Below, in pieces: positions 5,508-11,937 of a stretch of 11,937 nucleotides of DNA. The stretch's first letter is position 1, and the number at the start of each line of letters is the position of its first letter. The notes below the pieces were generated by a model, which saw only the letters and a list, made by a program, of their open reading frames with translations, was not told the DNA's origin and made no database searches. The stretch is from NCBI GenBank assembly GCA_023453125.1, contig JAEXUB010000256.1, forward strand, positions 1-11,937, given 5' to 3'. Made by a program: the position numbers and the translations under genes. This DNA is from Bacteroidota bacterium. Lineage in GTDB: Bacteria > Bacteroidota > Ignavibacteria > Ignavibacteriales > Melioribacteraceae.

Positions 5508-7967
5508 ATGTTTGAGAAAATAAAATACAAACAGGAAATGCCGGAAAGGAGCGCAAAGGCCGAAGGCAATTTTTATGAGGCATCGCATAATGCAATAGGG
5601 CCCGGAATGAATGAGAGAATTCAGAGGCTTAGAAAACTAAGCGTCGAAACGGAACCTTCAATTTCAATTGAAAGGGCATTGCATCAGACTGAGTTTTACA
5701 AGGAAAACAATGGCAGGTTTTCGGTTCCTGTAATGAGAGCGCTTACATTTTTAGACCATTGTAAAAGAAAAACAATTTACATCGGGGAAGATGAACTGAT
5801 TGTCGGGGAAAGAGGCCCAAAGCCTAAAGCCGTTCCTACTTTTCCTGAGCTTACCTGCCATAGCGTTGAAGATTTGAATGTGCTCAATACAAGGGAAATG
5901 CAGAGATACGTTGTAGCTCCGGAAGATATTAAGACCTACGAGAAAGAAGTAATCCCTTATTGGGAGGGAAGAACCCAGAGAGAAAGAATATTTAATCACG
6001 TACCTGAAGAATGGAAAGCTGCATACGAAGCGGGAGTATTTACTGAATTTATGGAGCAGCGTGCTCCCGGTCATACAGCCCTTGACGGGAAAATTTATAA
6101 TAAGGGAATGCTCGATTTCAAGAAAGAAATTGAGGAGCATTTGAATTCTCTCGATTATTTGACTGATCCCGATGCTACGGATAAGGCCGAAGAATTGAAG
6201 GCTATGGCCAAAAGCTGCGATGCGGCAATTGTGTTTGCCGAGAGACACGCCGAAATGGCTGAAAAGATGGCAGAAAGTGAGAAAAATGAAAAAAGAAAGG
6301 GAGAGCTTAAGAAAATTGCCGATGTATGCCGTTGGGTCCCGGCAAATGCTCCGCGCGATTTTCACGAAGCAATTCAAATGTACTGGTTTGTCCATCTCGG
6401 AACAATAACCGAACTTAACGGGTGGGATGCAATGAATCCGGGACATTTTGACCAGCATCTTGCTCCGTTCTATGATAAAGGGCTTGCCGATGGAACATTA
6501 ACCAGGGAAGAGGCAAAGGAACTCCTATCCTGTTTTTGGATTAAAGTTAATAATCATCCGGCTCCTCCAAAGGTGGGCATTACTGCCAAAGAAAGCGGCA
6601 CATATAACGATTTTACTAATATAAATATCGGCGGTGTAAAACCGGACGGTACAGACGGGGTAAACGAAGTCTCCTTTATTATGCTGGAGATAATTGAAGA
6701 ACTGCATATACTACAGCCGGGCAACTCGGTGCACATAAGTTCAAAGACCCCCGATAATTTTCTGCACGCTGCCGTAAAAGTAATACGTCAGGGGCACGGG
6801 TATCCTTCCGTATTCAATCCGGATGTTTACATTCAGGAACTTCTTGTTCAGGGAAAAAGCCTTAGGGATGCAAGGGAAGGGGGATGCAGCGGATGTATTG
6901 AAGTAGGGGCTTTCGGCAAAGAAGCATACCTTCTGACCGGTTATCTTAATGTGCCGAAAATACTTGAGATTACTCTCAATAACGGAATTGACCCGGTAAC
7001 AGGAAAGAAAGTTGGCATAGAAACCGGCGACCCGAAGACATTCATAAATTTCGAAACTCTTTATTCGGCCTTTTTAAAGCAGCTTAATTATATTGTCGAC
7101 CTTAAAGTGAGAGTAAGCAATTACATCGACCGGATGTTTGCAAAATATGCCCCGGCTCCTTTTCTTTCTGTGGTAATTGAAGACTGCATTAAGAAGGGAA
7201 GAGATTATTACGATGCAGGACCACGCTACAATACCAATTATATTCAGTGCACCGGACTGGCAACTGTGACAGACAGCCTGGCTGTAATAAAGAAGCACGT
7301 TTTTGAAGAAAAGACTTTTTCAATGGAAAAACTTCTGAGCGCCGTAGCAAAGAATTTTGAAGGGGAAGAATATTTGAGGCAGACAATTGTAAATAAAACC
7401 CCCTTCTTCGGTAACGATGATGAGTATGCCGACTCAATTGCGGTAAGGGTATATAACGACCTACATAAGGCAATAGACGGAAAACCTAACATTAAAGGAG
7501 AGACTTTCCATCTGAATATGCTTTCAACAACCTGCCATATTTACTTCGGCAAGGTATTGGGGGCTATGCCAAACGGAAGGCTTGCCGGCAAATCTATTTC
7601 GGACGGTACTTCACCATCGCACGGCGCAGATACACACGGACCTTCAGCCGTTATTAAGTCCCTTGCCAAGTTAGACCAGACCAAATCGGGGGGTACTCTG
7701 CTTAACCAGCGCTTCCTTCCGGCTTTGTTAAAGAAAGAAGAGGATGTAAGAAAGTTAGGAAAACTTATAAGAAGTTATTTCTATCTTGGAGGGCATCACG
7801 TTCAGTTTAATATAGTAGATACGGCTACACTTCTTGCAGCCCAGCAGACGCCTGAGGATTACAAAGACCTTCTTGTTAGAATGGCAGGATACAGCGATTA
7901 TTTTAACGATATGAACGCCGATCTTCAGCAGGAAATAATTGAAAGAACCGAAAACGATGCCATTTGA
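5508..7967 (+). CDS. hypD: Glycyl radical enzyme, probable trans-4-hydroxy-L-proline dehydratase (HypD)
   Basis: The 819-residue glycyl radical enzyme should dehydrate trans-4-hydroxy-L-proline to pyrroline-5-carboxylate in the anaerobic cytoplasm. The thiyl-radical Cys is C463 with E465 (GCSGCIEVG) and the radical Gly is G794 in RMAGYSDYF, 331 residues later, as in Clostridioides difficile HypD (C434, G765, recalled from memory). A constant offset of 29 also places F181, H189, D307, S363, D368, F369, Y479 and T674 at the positions I recall for the HypD active site. The N terminus is longer than that enzyme; an internal M34 in MNERIQRLRKLS would give a family-like start, but no strong ribosome site decides between them (5508 has only a weak GGGAA). 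C460, three residues before the catalytic Cys, is unusual. The activase gene follows after 22 bases. The related C-N lyase HplG is the main alternative; no AKP thiolase genes are seen here. Confidence 0.85.
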   Translation: MFEKIKYKQEMPERSAKAEGNFYEASHNAIGPGMNERIQRLRKLSVETEPSISIERALHQTEFYKENNGRFSVPVMRALTFLDHCKRKTIYIGEDELIVGERGPKPKAVPTFPELTCHSVEDLNVLNTREMQRYVVAPEDIKTYEKEVIPYWEGRTQRERIFNHVPEEWKAAYEAGVFTEFMEQRAPGHTALDGKIYNKGMLDFKKEIEEHLNSLDYLTDPDATDKAEELKAMAKSCDAAIVFAERHAEMAEKMAESEKNEKRKGELKKIADVCRWVPANAPRDFHEAIQMYWFVHLGTITELNGWDAMNPGHFDQHLAPFYDKGLADGTLTREEAKELLSCFWIKVNNHPAPPKVGITAKESGTYNDFTNINIGGVKPDGTDGVNEVSFIMLEIIEELHILQPGNSVHISSKTPDNFLHAAVKVIRQGHGYPSVFNPDVYIQELLVQGKSLRDAREGGCSGCIEVGAFGKEAYLLTGYLNVPKILEITLNNGIDPVTGKKVGIETGDPKTFINFETLYSAFLKQLNYIVDLKVRVSNYIDRMFAKYAPAPFLSVVIEDCIKKGRDYYDAGPRYNTNYIQCTGLATVTDSLAVIKKHVFEEKTFSMEKLLSAVAKNFEGEEYLRQTIVNKTPFFGNDDEYADSIAVRVYNDLHKAIDGKPNIKGETFHLNMLSTTCHIYFGKVLGAMPNGRLAGKSISDGTSPSHGADTHGPSAVIKSLAKLDQTKSGGTLLNQRFLPALLKKEEDVRKLGKLIRSYFYLGGHHVQFNIVDTATLLAAQQTPEDYKDLLVRMAGYSDYFNDMNADLQQEIIERTENDAI

Positions 7968-7989
7968 ATTGGCTTTATGATTCAGGATT

Positions 7990-8898
7990 ATGGAAACAGG
8001 ATTAATTTTTGATATAAAGAGATATTCCATTAACGACGGTCCCGGTATAAGGGTGACCGTCTTCTTTAAAGGGTGTAATTTAAACTGTGCCTGGTGCCAT
8101 AATCCTGAAAGCATTTCTCATAATGTTGAAAAACTCTATTCCGTAAACCGGTGTATAAGGTGCAGTGCCTGCGTTGACAATTGCACTGTCCAAGCCTGTA
8201 CATTGACTGAAGAGGGAATAGTAACCGATTATGAAATCTGCCGTACCTGCGGCAAATGCGCAGATGTATGCCCAACCACAGCTTCAGAAATCTCGGGGAG
8301 AATTGAAACCACTGCCAACATTCTTAAGATTATAGAGAAAGAGACTGTATTCTTCGATAAATCGGAGGGGGGAGCTACATTCTCGGGGGGAGAGCCTCTT
8401 CTACAGCCGAAATTCCTATTTGAACTGCTGGACGGATGCGGCAGAAAGGATATTCACCGGGCTGTTGATACTGCAGGACTAATAAATACCGAGGTCCTAC
8501 TTGAGGCAGCAAGGAGAACAGATTTATTCCTTTATGATTTTAAGCTTTTTGATGCTGAAAGGCATAAAAAATGGACCGGAGTAAGGAATGATAAGATAAA
8601 GGAAAATCTTTCAATTCTTGCCGCTGCCGGAACCGAAATAAACATTAGAATTCCCCTCATAGCGGATGTAAATGATGATGAAGAAAATCTTTCTCAAAGC
8701 GCCCGTTTTATTGCGTCTCTGGCAGGGGAGAAAAAACAGGTAAACCTTCTTCCATACCACAATATTGCTCAGCAGAAATATAGAAAACTGGGAAGGGAGT
8801 TTAATACTTTCGATCTTGAAGAGCCGTCAAAAGAGAGTATTGCCTCTGCATCGGAAATATTCAGAGCGTTTAATCTCCCGGTTAAGGTCGGGGGATAA
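7990..8898 (+). CDS. hypE: Glycyl radical enzyme activating enzyme (radical SAM)
   Basis: The 302-residue activase should use S-adenosylmethionine and an iron-sulfur cluster to place the radical on G794 of the neighbouring dehydratase. The radical-SAM cluster motif CxxxCxxC is at C29, C33 and C36 (GCNLNCAWC). It is followed by a ferredoxin-like insert with two four-Cys clusters, C55/C58/C61/C65 and C84/C87/C90/C94, and then the SAM-binding GGE at 133-135 (FSGGEPLLQ). This architecture and length are usual for activases of the 1,2-eliminase type of glycyl radical enzymes. The first ferredoxin motif lacks the Pro normally found after its last Cys. The ATG has CAGGAT directly upstream, and the gene lies 22 bases after the dehydratase stop, so the pair forms one transcript. 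The symbol follows its pairing with HypD and is tentative; the activase function is clear. Confidence 0.92.
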   Translation: METGLIFDIKRYSINDGPGIRVTVFFKGCNLNCAWCHNPESISHNVEKLYSVNRCIRCSACVDNCTVQACTLTEEGIVTDYEICRTCGKCADVCPTTASEISGRIETTANILKIIEKETVFFDKSEGGATFSGGEPLLQPKFLFELLDGCGRKDIHRAVDTAGLINTEVLLEAARRTDLFLYDFKLFDAERHKKWTGVRNDKIKENLSILAAAGTEINIRIPLIADVNDDEENLSQSARFIASLAGEKKQVNLLPYHNIAQQKYRKLGREFNTFDLEEPSKESIASASEIFRAFNLPVKVGG

Positions 8899-8983
8899 CC
8901 CTTCACCAGGTTAAAAAGAGAGCAAATCCTATTTTACCTTCCATTTATTTTAAACTTTTTTTAAAAAAATTTAAAAAAGGGGC
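8899..8983. other. A/T-tract spacer between the activase gene and the sigma-28 promoter
   Basis: The stretch contains T7A7 (8956-8969), a perfect 14-base palindrome made only of A and T, followed by T3A6. There is no GC-rich stem, so I do not call an intrinsic terminator for the activase operon. Such tracts can bend DNA or act as an upstream promoter element for the sigma-28 promoter that follows. Confidence 0.4.
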
Positions 8984-9010
8984 TAAACTGTTGGCTAAAC
9001 CTGCCGATAA
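8984..9010 (+). promoter_or_regulatory. Sigma-28 (FliA/WhiG-type) flagellar promoter
   Basis: TAAACTGT at 8984-8991, then an 11-base spacer, then GCCGATAA at 9003-9010. The enterobacterial FliA consensus is TAAAGTTT-N11-GCCGATAA: the -10 element matches at all eight positions, the core TAAA is intact and the spacing is exact. Transcription would begin near 9017, about 40 bases before the ATG at 9057. It implies that the downstream gene is expressed with late flagellar or chemotaxis genes. Confidence 0.85.
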
Positions 9011-9056
9011 TTAGTTGGGTAATAAGACCCACATGTAAATGATAAGGAGGTCATTT

Positions 9057-9458
9057 ATGGGAATTCAGCAAATAATAAGCGGTTTAGGGAAAGCTGCTGA
9101 TCCCCAGAAAGTTCTTTCGGTTAACCGTAAAAAAACTTCTGATGAAGAAGTTAAAAAGGCCGATGAGACCACCTCGAAAGATAAAATCGATTTATCTGAA
9201 GAGGGAATCAAAATTGACCAGATGGTTAAAGAATTAGAAAGAACCAGGGCGGGAATCAAGGATGATCCGCAAAACGCAGCCAAAGCTCAGGCTAATATTT
9301 CTGGTTTTAGTGCACTGGAAGTATTGGATGATTCTTTCGGCTCTGTTTATGCGCAGCTCGATCTGGTAAAGGATTCAATTACCAGCGACACAAAATTAGC
9401 ATTTGATGCACACAGCAACTTTGTGAGGAAATCAGTCTTAGATACTATTACAAGCTAA
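9057..9458 (+). CDS. Small hydrophilic protein under sigma-28 control, family not recognised (possible FlgM-like)
   Basis: I place the start at ATG 9057 because AAGGAGG ends six bases upstream. An earlier in-frame ATG at 9039 would put that ribosome site inside the coding sequence. The protein has 133 residues, no signal peptide and no membrane segment. Residues about 23-75 are very charged and Lys/Glu/Asp/Thr-rich, probably disordered, and include KDKIDLSEEGIKID, which resembles the DKV.LS..A.EI segment in the middle of FlgM anti-sigma-28 proteins. The C-terminal half (from about GFSALEV) looks helical and lacks the FlgM C-terminal pattern that binds sigma-28. The gene is single, between the hydroxyproline operon and galK, with a strong sigma-28 promoter. 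A flagellar, motility or surface-behaviour role is inferred from that promoter alone; FlgM-like function is a guess. Confidence 0.75.
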   Translation: MGIQQIISGLGKAADPQKVLSVNRKKTSDEEVKKADETTSKDKIDLSEEGIKIDQMVKELERTRAGIKDDPQNAAKAQANISGFSALEVLDDSFGSVYAQLDLVKDSITSDTKLAFDAHSNFVRKSVLDTITS

Positions 9459-9488
9459 GTTATCTAAGAAGCTAATGTTGTGAATTTT

Positions 9489-9542
9489 GGCCTTTGGCCG
9501 GGAGTTTTAAAATGGGGATAATAGATCCCCTGGCTGTGTTTT
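9489..9542 (+). terminator. Tandem hairpins after the sigma-28-controlled gene, possible terminator
   Basis: GGCC-TTT-GGCC (9489-9499) is followed by a perfect six-base stem GGGGAT/ATCCCC (9514-9519 and 9525-9530, loop AATAG). A four-T run comes at 9539-9542, eight bases after the second stem. The stems are good but the T run is short and displaced, so termination is plausible, not certain. Confidence 0.42.
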
Positions 9543-9683
9543 AAATTGTGGGGAATTAGTCTTATTAATACTCCTTGTCTTTAATTAGTTTATCCTAAAC
9601 AATAAAAATTTAATATAATCGGAGCGGAATATTTTATTTTCTCTCTCAGTTGCTTAAATTATACTATAAAATATGGAGATATA
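9543..9683 (+). promoter_or_regulatory. Leader and possible promoter of the galK-galT pair
   Basis: A perfect TATAAT lies at 9614-9619, about 65 bases before galK, but no convincing -35 hexamer is found 16 to 18 bases upstream (only TTATCC-like sequence). A second AT-rich TATACT/TATAAA cluster is found at about 9660-9670, too close to the gene for a usual leader. I see no operator palindrome. Confidence 0.3.
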
Positions 9684-10838
9684 ATGAATTACGGCAAAAT
9701 CTATGACCATTTCGTCGAAATTTTCAAAGAGAAACCTTTCATTTTCCGTTCCCCCGGAAGAGTAAACCTTATTGGAGAACATACAGATTACAATGAGGGA
9801 TTTGTCCTTCCGGCAGCTATTGATAAAGAAATTATTTTCGCCATAGCTCCATCCGGCGATAAAAACTGCAGGCTTGTATCCATAGATATGGAAGACTCCT
9901 ATGAATTCAATATCAGTTCTTTTGTTAAAAGCGGAAAGGCGTGGGCAAATTATCTTTTAGGAATGATTGAGCAGCTGAAGAATGCAGGTTATAAGCTTAA
10001 TGGTTTTAATTGCGTTTTCGGAGGGGATATACCAATAGGGGCTGGGCTCTCTTCTTCGGCAGCTCTTGAGGCAGGTCTCGGTTTTGCGTTAAAAACAATG
10101 TTTGGACTTTCAGTTGAGCCGATGGAAATAGTTAAACTTGCTCAGAAGGCCGAAAACGAGTTCGTTGGGGTCAAATGCGGAATTATGGACCAGTATATAA
10201 ATATCTTCGGTAAGAAAGGGAAAGCGCTTAAAATTGACTGCCGCTCTCTGGAATATGAATACTTTCCATTCGAAGCGGAAGATCTGCGGATTGTTCTTTG
10301 CGATTCAAGAGTTTCACATTCTCTTGCTTCTTCGGAATATAATATCAGAAGAAAACAGTGCGAAACAGGGGTAAAATTAATCCAAAAAACTAATCCTTCC
10401 GTATTAAGCCTTCGCGATGTTTCACTCGACCTGCTAAAATCATTTAAAGAAGATATCGACCCTGTTGTCTATAAAAGATGCGAATATGTAATAGAAGAAA
10501 ACGCACGTTTATTGGCCGCTACCGGTGCATTATTAAAGAATAATATCGCCGAGTTCGGAAATCTTATGAATGAATCGCATGAGGGATTGAGAAGCAAATA
10601 CGAAGTAAGCTGTTCTGAACTGGATTCACTGGTTGAATATGCCCGTCAGGACGAAAATACCATAGGTTGCAGAATGATGGGAGGCGGATTCGGAGGATGT
10701 ACAATTAACCTTGTTAAAAGCGATGCAGTAGAATCATTCTCTCAGACAATGACAGAAAAATATAAATGGAAAACCAGCCGCGATTTAAGGATTTATGTGG
10801 CTAAGATTGTTGACGGTACTTCTCAGATTAATCTGTAG
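9684..10838 (+). CDS. galK: Galactokinase
   Basis: The 384-residue cytoplasmic GHMP kinase phosphorylates alpha-D-galactose to galactose 1-phosphate with ATP, the first committed step of the Leloir pathway. The galactokinase signature GRVNLIGEHTDYNEG is at 25-39 with catalytic R26. The GHMP ATP-binding motif PIGAGLSSSAALE is at 117-129, the catalytic Asp is D169 in GIMDQ, and the third GHMP motif GGGFGGC is at 333-339. All key residues are present and the length matches bacterial GalK. GGAG about six bases before the ATG supports the start. It is followed six bases later by galT, so the two are cotranscribed. Confidence 0.97.
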   Translation: MNYGKIYDHFVEIFKEKPFIFRSPGRVNLIGEHTDYNEGFVLPAAIDKEIIFAIAPSGDKNCRLVSIDMEDSYEFNISSFVKSGKAWANYLLGMIEQLKNAGYKLNGFNCVFGGDIPIGAGLSSSAALEAGLGFALKTMFGLSVEPMEIVKLAQKAENEFVGVKCGIMDQYINIFGKKGKALKIDCRSLEYEYFPFEAEDLRIVLCDSRVSHSLASSEYNIRRKQCETGVKLIQKTNPSVLSLRDVSLDLLKSFKEDIDPVVYKRCEYVIEENARLLAATGALLKNNIAEFGNLMNESHEGLRSKYEVSCSELDSLVEYARQDENTIGCRMMGGGFGGCTINLVKSDAVESFSQTMTEKYKWKTSRDLRIYVAKIVDGTSQINL

Positions 10839-10844
10839 GATTAG

Positions 10845-11882
10845 ATGAGCAAAGACTATAATCCTCTTATTGAAGAACCGCATAGAAGGTATAATGCCCT
10901 TACGGGAGAGTGGATATTGGTTTCCCCGCACAGGGCAAAAAGGCCCTGGCAGGGGAAAGTGGAAAAAATTGCGGAAATCCCCAGAGCAAAATATGATGAG
11001 ACCTGTTACCTATGCCCAGGAAATGAGAGAGCCGGGGGAGTAAAAAACCCGGAATATAAAGAAACATTTGTTTTCCAAAATGATTTCTCCGCTTTAATCC
11101 CGGAGTCTTCCGGCTTCCAATTCAACGAAAATAATCTGCTTATTGCAAAGGGGGAAGCCGGCCTCTGCAGGGTAATCTGTTTTTCTCCAAGGCACGACCT
11201 TACTCTTGCAGATATGGAGAAGGAAGAGATAAAAAAAGTAGTTGATGTATGGCAGAATCAGTATGATGAGCTTGGCAGACTCCCATACATTAACTATGTA
11301 CAGATTTTTGAGAACAAAGGGGAACTGATGGGGTGCAGCAATCCTCATCCGCACGGGCAGATTTGGGCTCAAAAATCGATACCTGTTGAACCGAATAAAG
11401 AAGAAACCCAGATGAAGAAATTCTTTAAGAAAGAGGGAAAATCGCTTCTTAAGGAATATTTAAAACTTGAGCTCAGAAAAAAAGAAAGAATAGTTTACCA
11501 GAATGATGATTTTGCCGTACTTGTGCCCTTCTGGGCTGTCTGGCCGTTTGAAACAATGATAGTAAGCAAAAGACACTTTGCAAATCTTCTTCAGATTAAG
11601 GAAAAAGAAAAATATTCTCTTGCCGAAGCTATTAAAGAAATTACAGCACGCTATAATAAATTATTCGGCATATCATTTCCTTATTCCGCCGGAATACATC
11701 AGAGTCCTACAGACAATAAGCCTCACCCTGAATGGCATTTTCATATGCATTTTTATCCGCCTTTATTAAGATCTGCTACAGTAAGAAAATTTATGGTAGG
11801 GTACGAAATGCTTGCTAACCCGCAAAGGGATATCACACCGGAAGTCAGTGCTCAAAGATTAAGGGAAATAGGCACGGAATAA
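10845..11882 (+). CDS. galT: Galactose-1-phosphate uridylyltransferase
   Basis: The 345-residue enzyme exchanges UMP between UDP-glucose and galactose 1-phosphate, giving UDP-galactose and glucose 1-phosphate. The covalent-intermediate histidine is H170 in HPHGQ (168-172). The zinc site is intact: C54 and C57 (CYLC), H117 and H168, in register with the E. coli enzyme. The N-terminal RRYNALTGEWILVSPHRAKRP and the C-terminal HPEWHFHMHFYPPLLRS segments are typical of the main GalT family. The start lies six bases after the galK stop with TAGGAT just upstream. No galE or galM is found in the window, so UDP-galactose recycling must be encoded elsewhere. Confidence 0.97.
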   Translation: MSKDYNPLIEEPHRRYNALTGEWILVSPHRAKRPWQGKVEKIAEIPRAKYDETCYLCPGNERAGGVKNPEYKETFVFQNDFSALIPESSGFQFNENNLLIAKGEAGLCRVICFSPRHDLTLADMEKEEIKKVVDVWQNQYDELGRLPYINYVQIFENKGELMGCSNPHPHGQIWAQKSIPVEPNKEETQMKKFFKKEGKSLLKEYLKLELRKKERIVYQNDDFAVLVPFWAVWPFETMIVSKRHFANLLQIKEKEKYSLAEAIKEITARYNKLFGISFPYSAGIHQSPTDNKPHPEWHFHMHFYPPLLRSATVRKFMVGYEMLANPQRDITPEVSAQRLREIGTE

Positions 11883-11885
11883 TTT

Positions 11886-11937
11886 TCAGAGATAGAAATC
11901 AATTTTCCTGTAATCCTTCTTCGGTTCAGTGTTTTTC
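11886..11937 (-). CDS. Possible C-terminal end of a convergent gene, cut by window edge
   Basis: On the minus strand one frame is open from the window edge and ends in TGA at 11888-11886, reading KNTEPKKDYRKIDFYL. The composition looks protein-like, and a convergent gene ending four bases after galT would be reasonable. Sixteen codons are too few to identify or confirm it; another minus-strand frame is also open across the interval. Confidence 0.22.
   Translation of the reverse strand, partial: KNTEPKKDYRKIDFYL

Noticed and set aside
5751..6458. Long minus-strand open frame (235 codons) inside the glycyl radical enzyme gene
   Set aside because: It is fully antisense to a well-conserved coding sequence, with low-complexity Phe/Ser/Cys-rich translation and no recognisable domain; it is a shadow frame.
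8956..8978. T7A7 palindrome as an intrinsic terminator of the activase operon
   Set aside because: The stem would consist only of A-T pairs with no loop bases, which does not make a stable RNA hairpin; recorded as an A/T tract instead.
9039..9056. Upstream start ATG for the sigma-28-controlled gene
   Set aside because: Using it would translate the AAGGAGG ribosome site itself; the ATG at 9057 has ideal spacing from that site.
9684..11882. Link between galK-galT and collagen breakdown through galactosyl-hydroxylysine
   Set aside because: Collagen does carry galactose on hydroxylysine, but a separately controlled flagellar-type gene lies between the two groups and the Leloir genes are general housekeeping functions, so adjacency is weak evidence.

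Overview
The window reads as chromosomal DNA from a moderately low-GC, probably anaerobic or facultatively anaerobic and motile bacterium. It encodes an oxygen-sensitive glycyl radical enzyme with its radical-SAM activase, and it has a textbook flagellar sigma-28 promoter. Several genes have clear Shine-Dalgarno sequences. The style of the proteins (M24 peptidases, POT carrier) suggests the Bacteroidota/Chlorobiota/Ignavibacteriota group, with an Ignavibacteriota-like organism my best guess; this is an impression, not a measurement.

Region 1 (1-5103, minus strand) is a catabolic arm for proline- and hydroxyproline-containing peptides. Read in its direction of transcription it contains: an Xaa-Pro aminopeptidase (M24), an intrinsic terminator or attenuator, a proline-racemase-family protein with the Cys/Thr pair of trans-3-hydroxy-L-proline dehydratase, an ornithine-cyclodeaminase-family protein that fits delta1-pyrroline-2-carboxylate reductase, a proton-coupled peptide transporter (POT/PTR2), and the first 104 codons of a second M24 peptidase cut by the window edge. 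The last four are packed with gaps of 0 to 18 bases.

Region 2 (5104-5507) is a divergent 404-base control region with a good sigma-70-like promoter pointing right and a 30-codon reading frame in the leader. Region 3 (5508-8898, plus strand) is a glycyl radical enzyme matching trans-4-hydroxy-L-proline dehydratase (HypD), followed by its activating enzyme. Together the two arms would import and cleave collagen-like peptides, turn 3-hydroxyproline into proline through pyrroline-2-carboxylate, and turn 4-hydroxyproline into pyrroline-5-carboxylate. The enzyme that would consume pyrroline-5-carboxylate (ProC or a dehydrogenase) is not in the window.

Region 4 (8899-9683) carries a near-perfect sigma-28 promoter driving an unrecognised 133-residue, mostly polar protein, so the gene is probably part of the flagellar regulon. 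Region 5 (9684-11882) is a compact galK-galT pair of the Leloir pathway. The last 55 bases may hold the tail of a convergent gene. No tRNA, rRNA, CRISPR array, insertion sequence or phage gene was seen.
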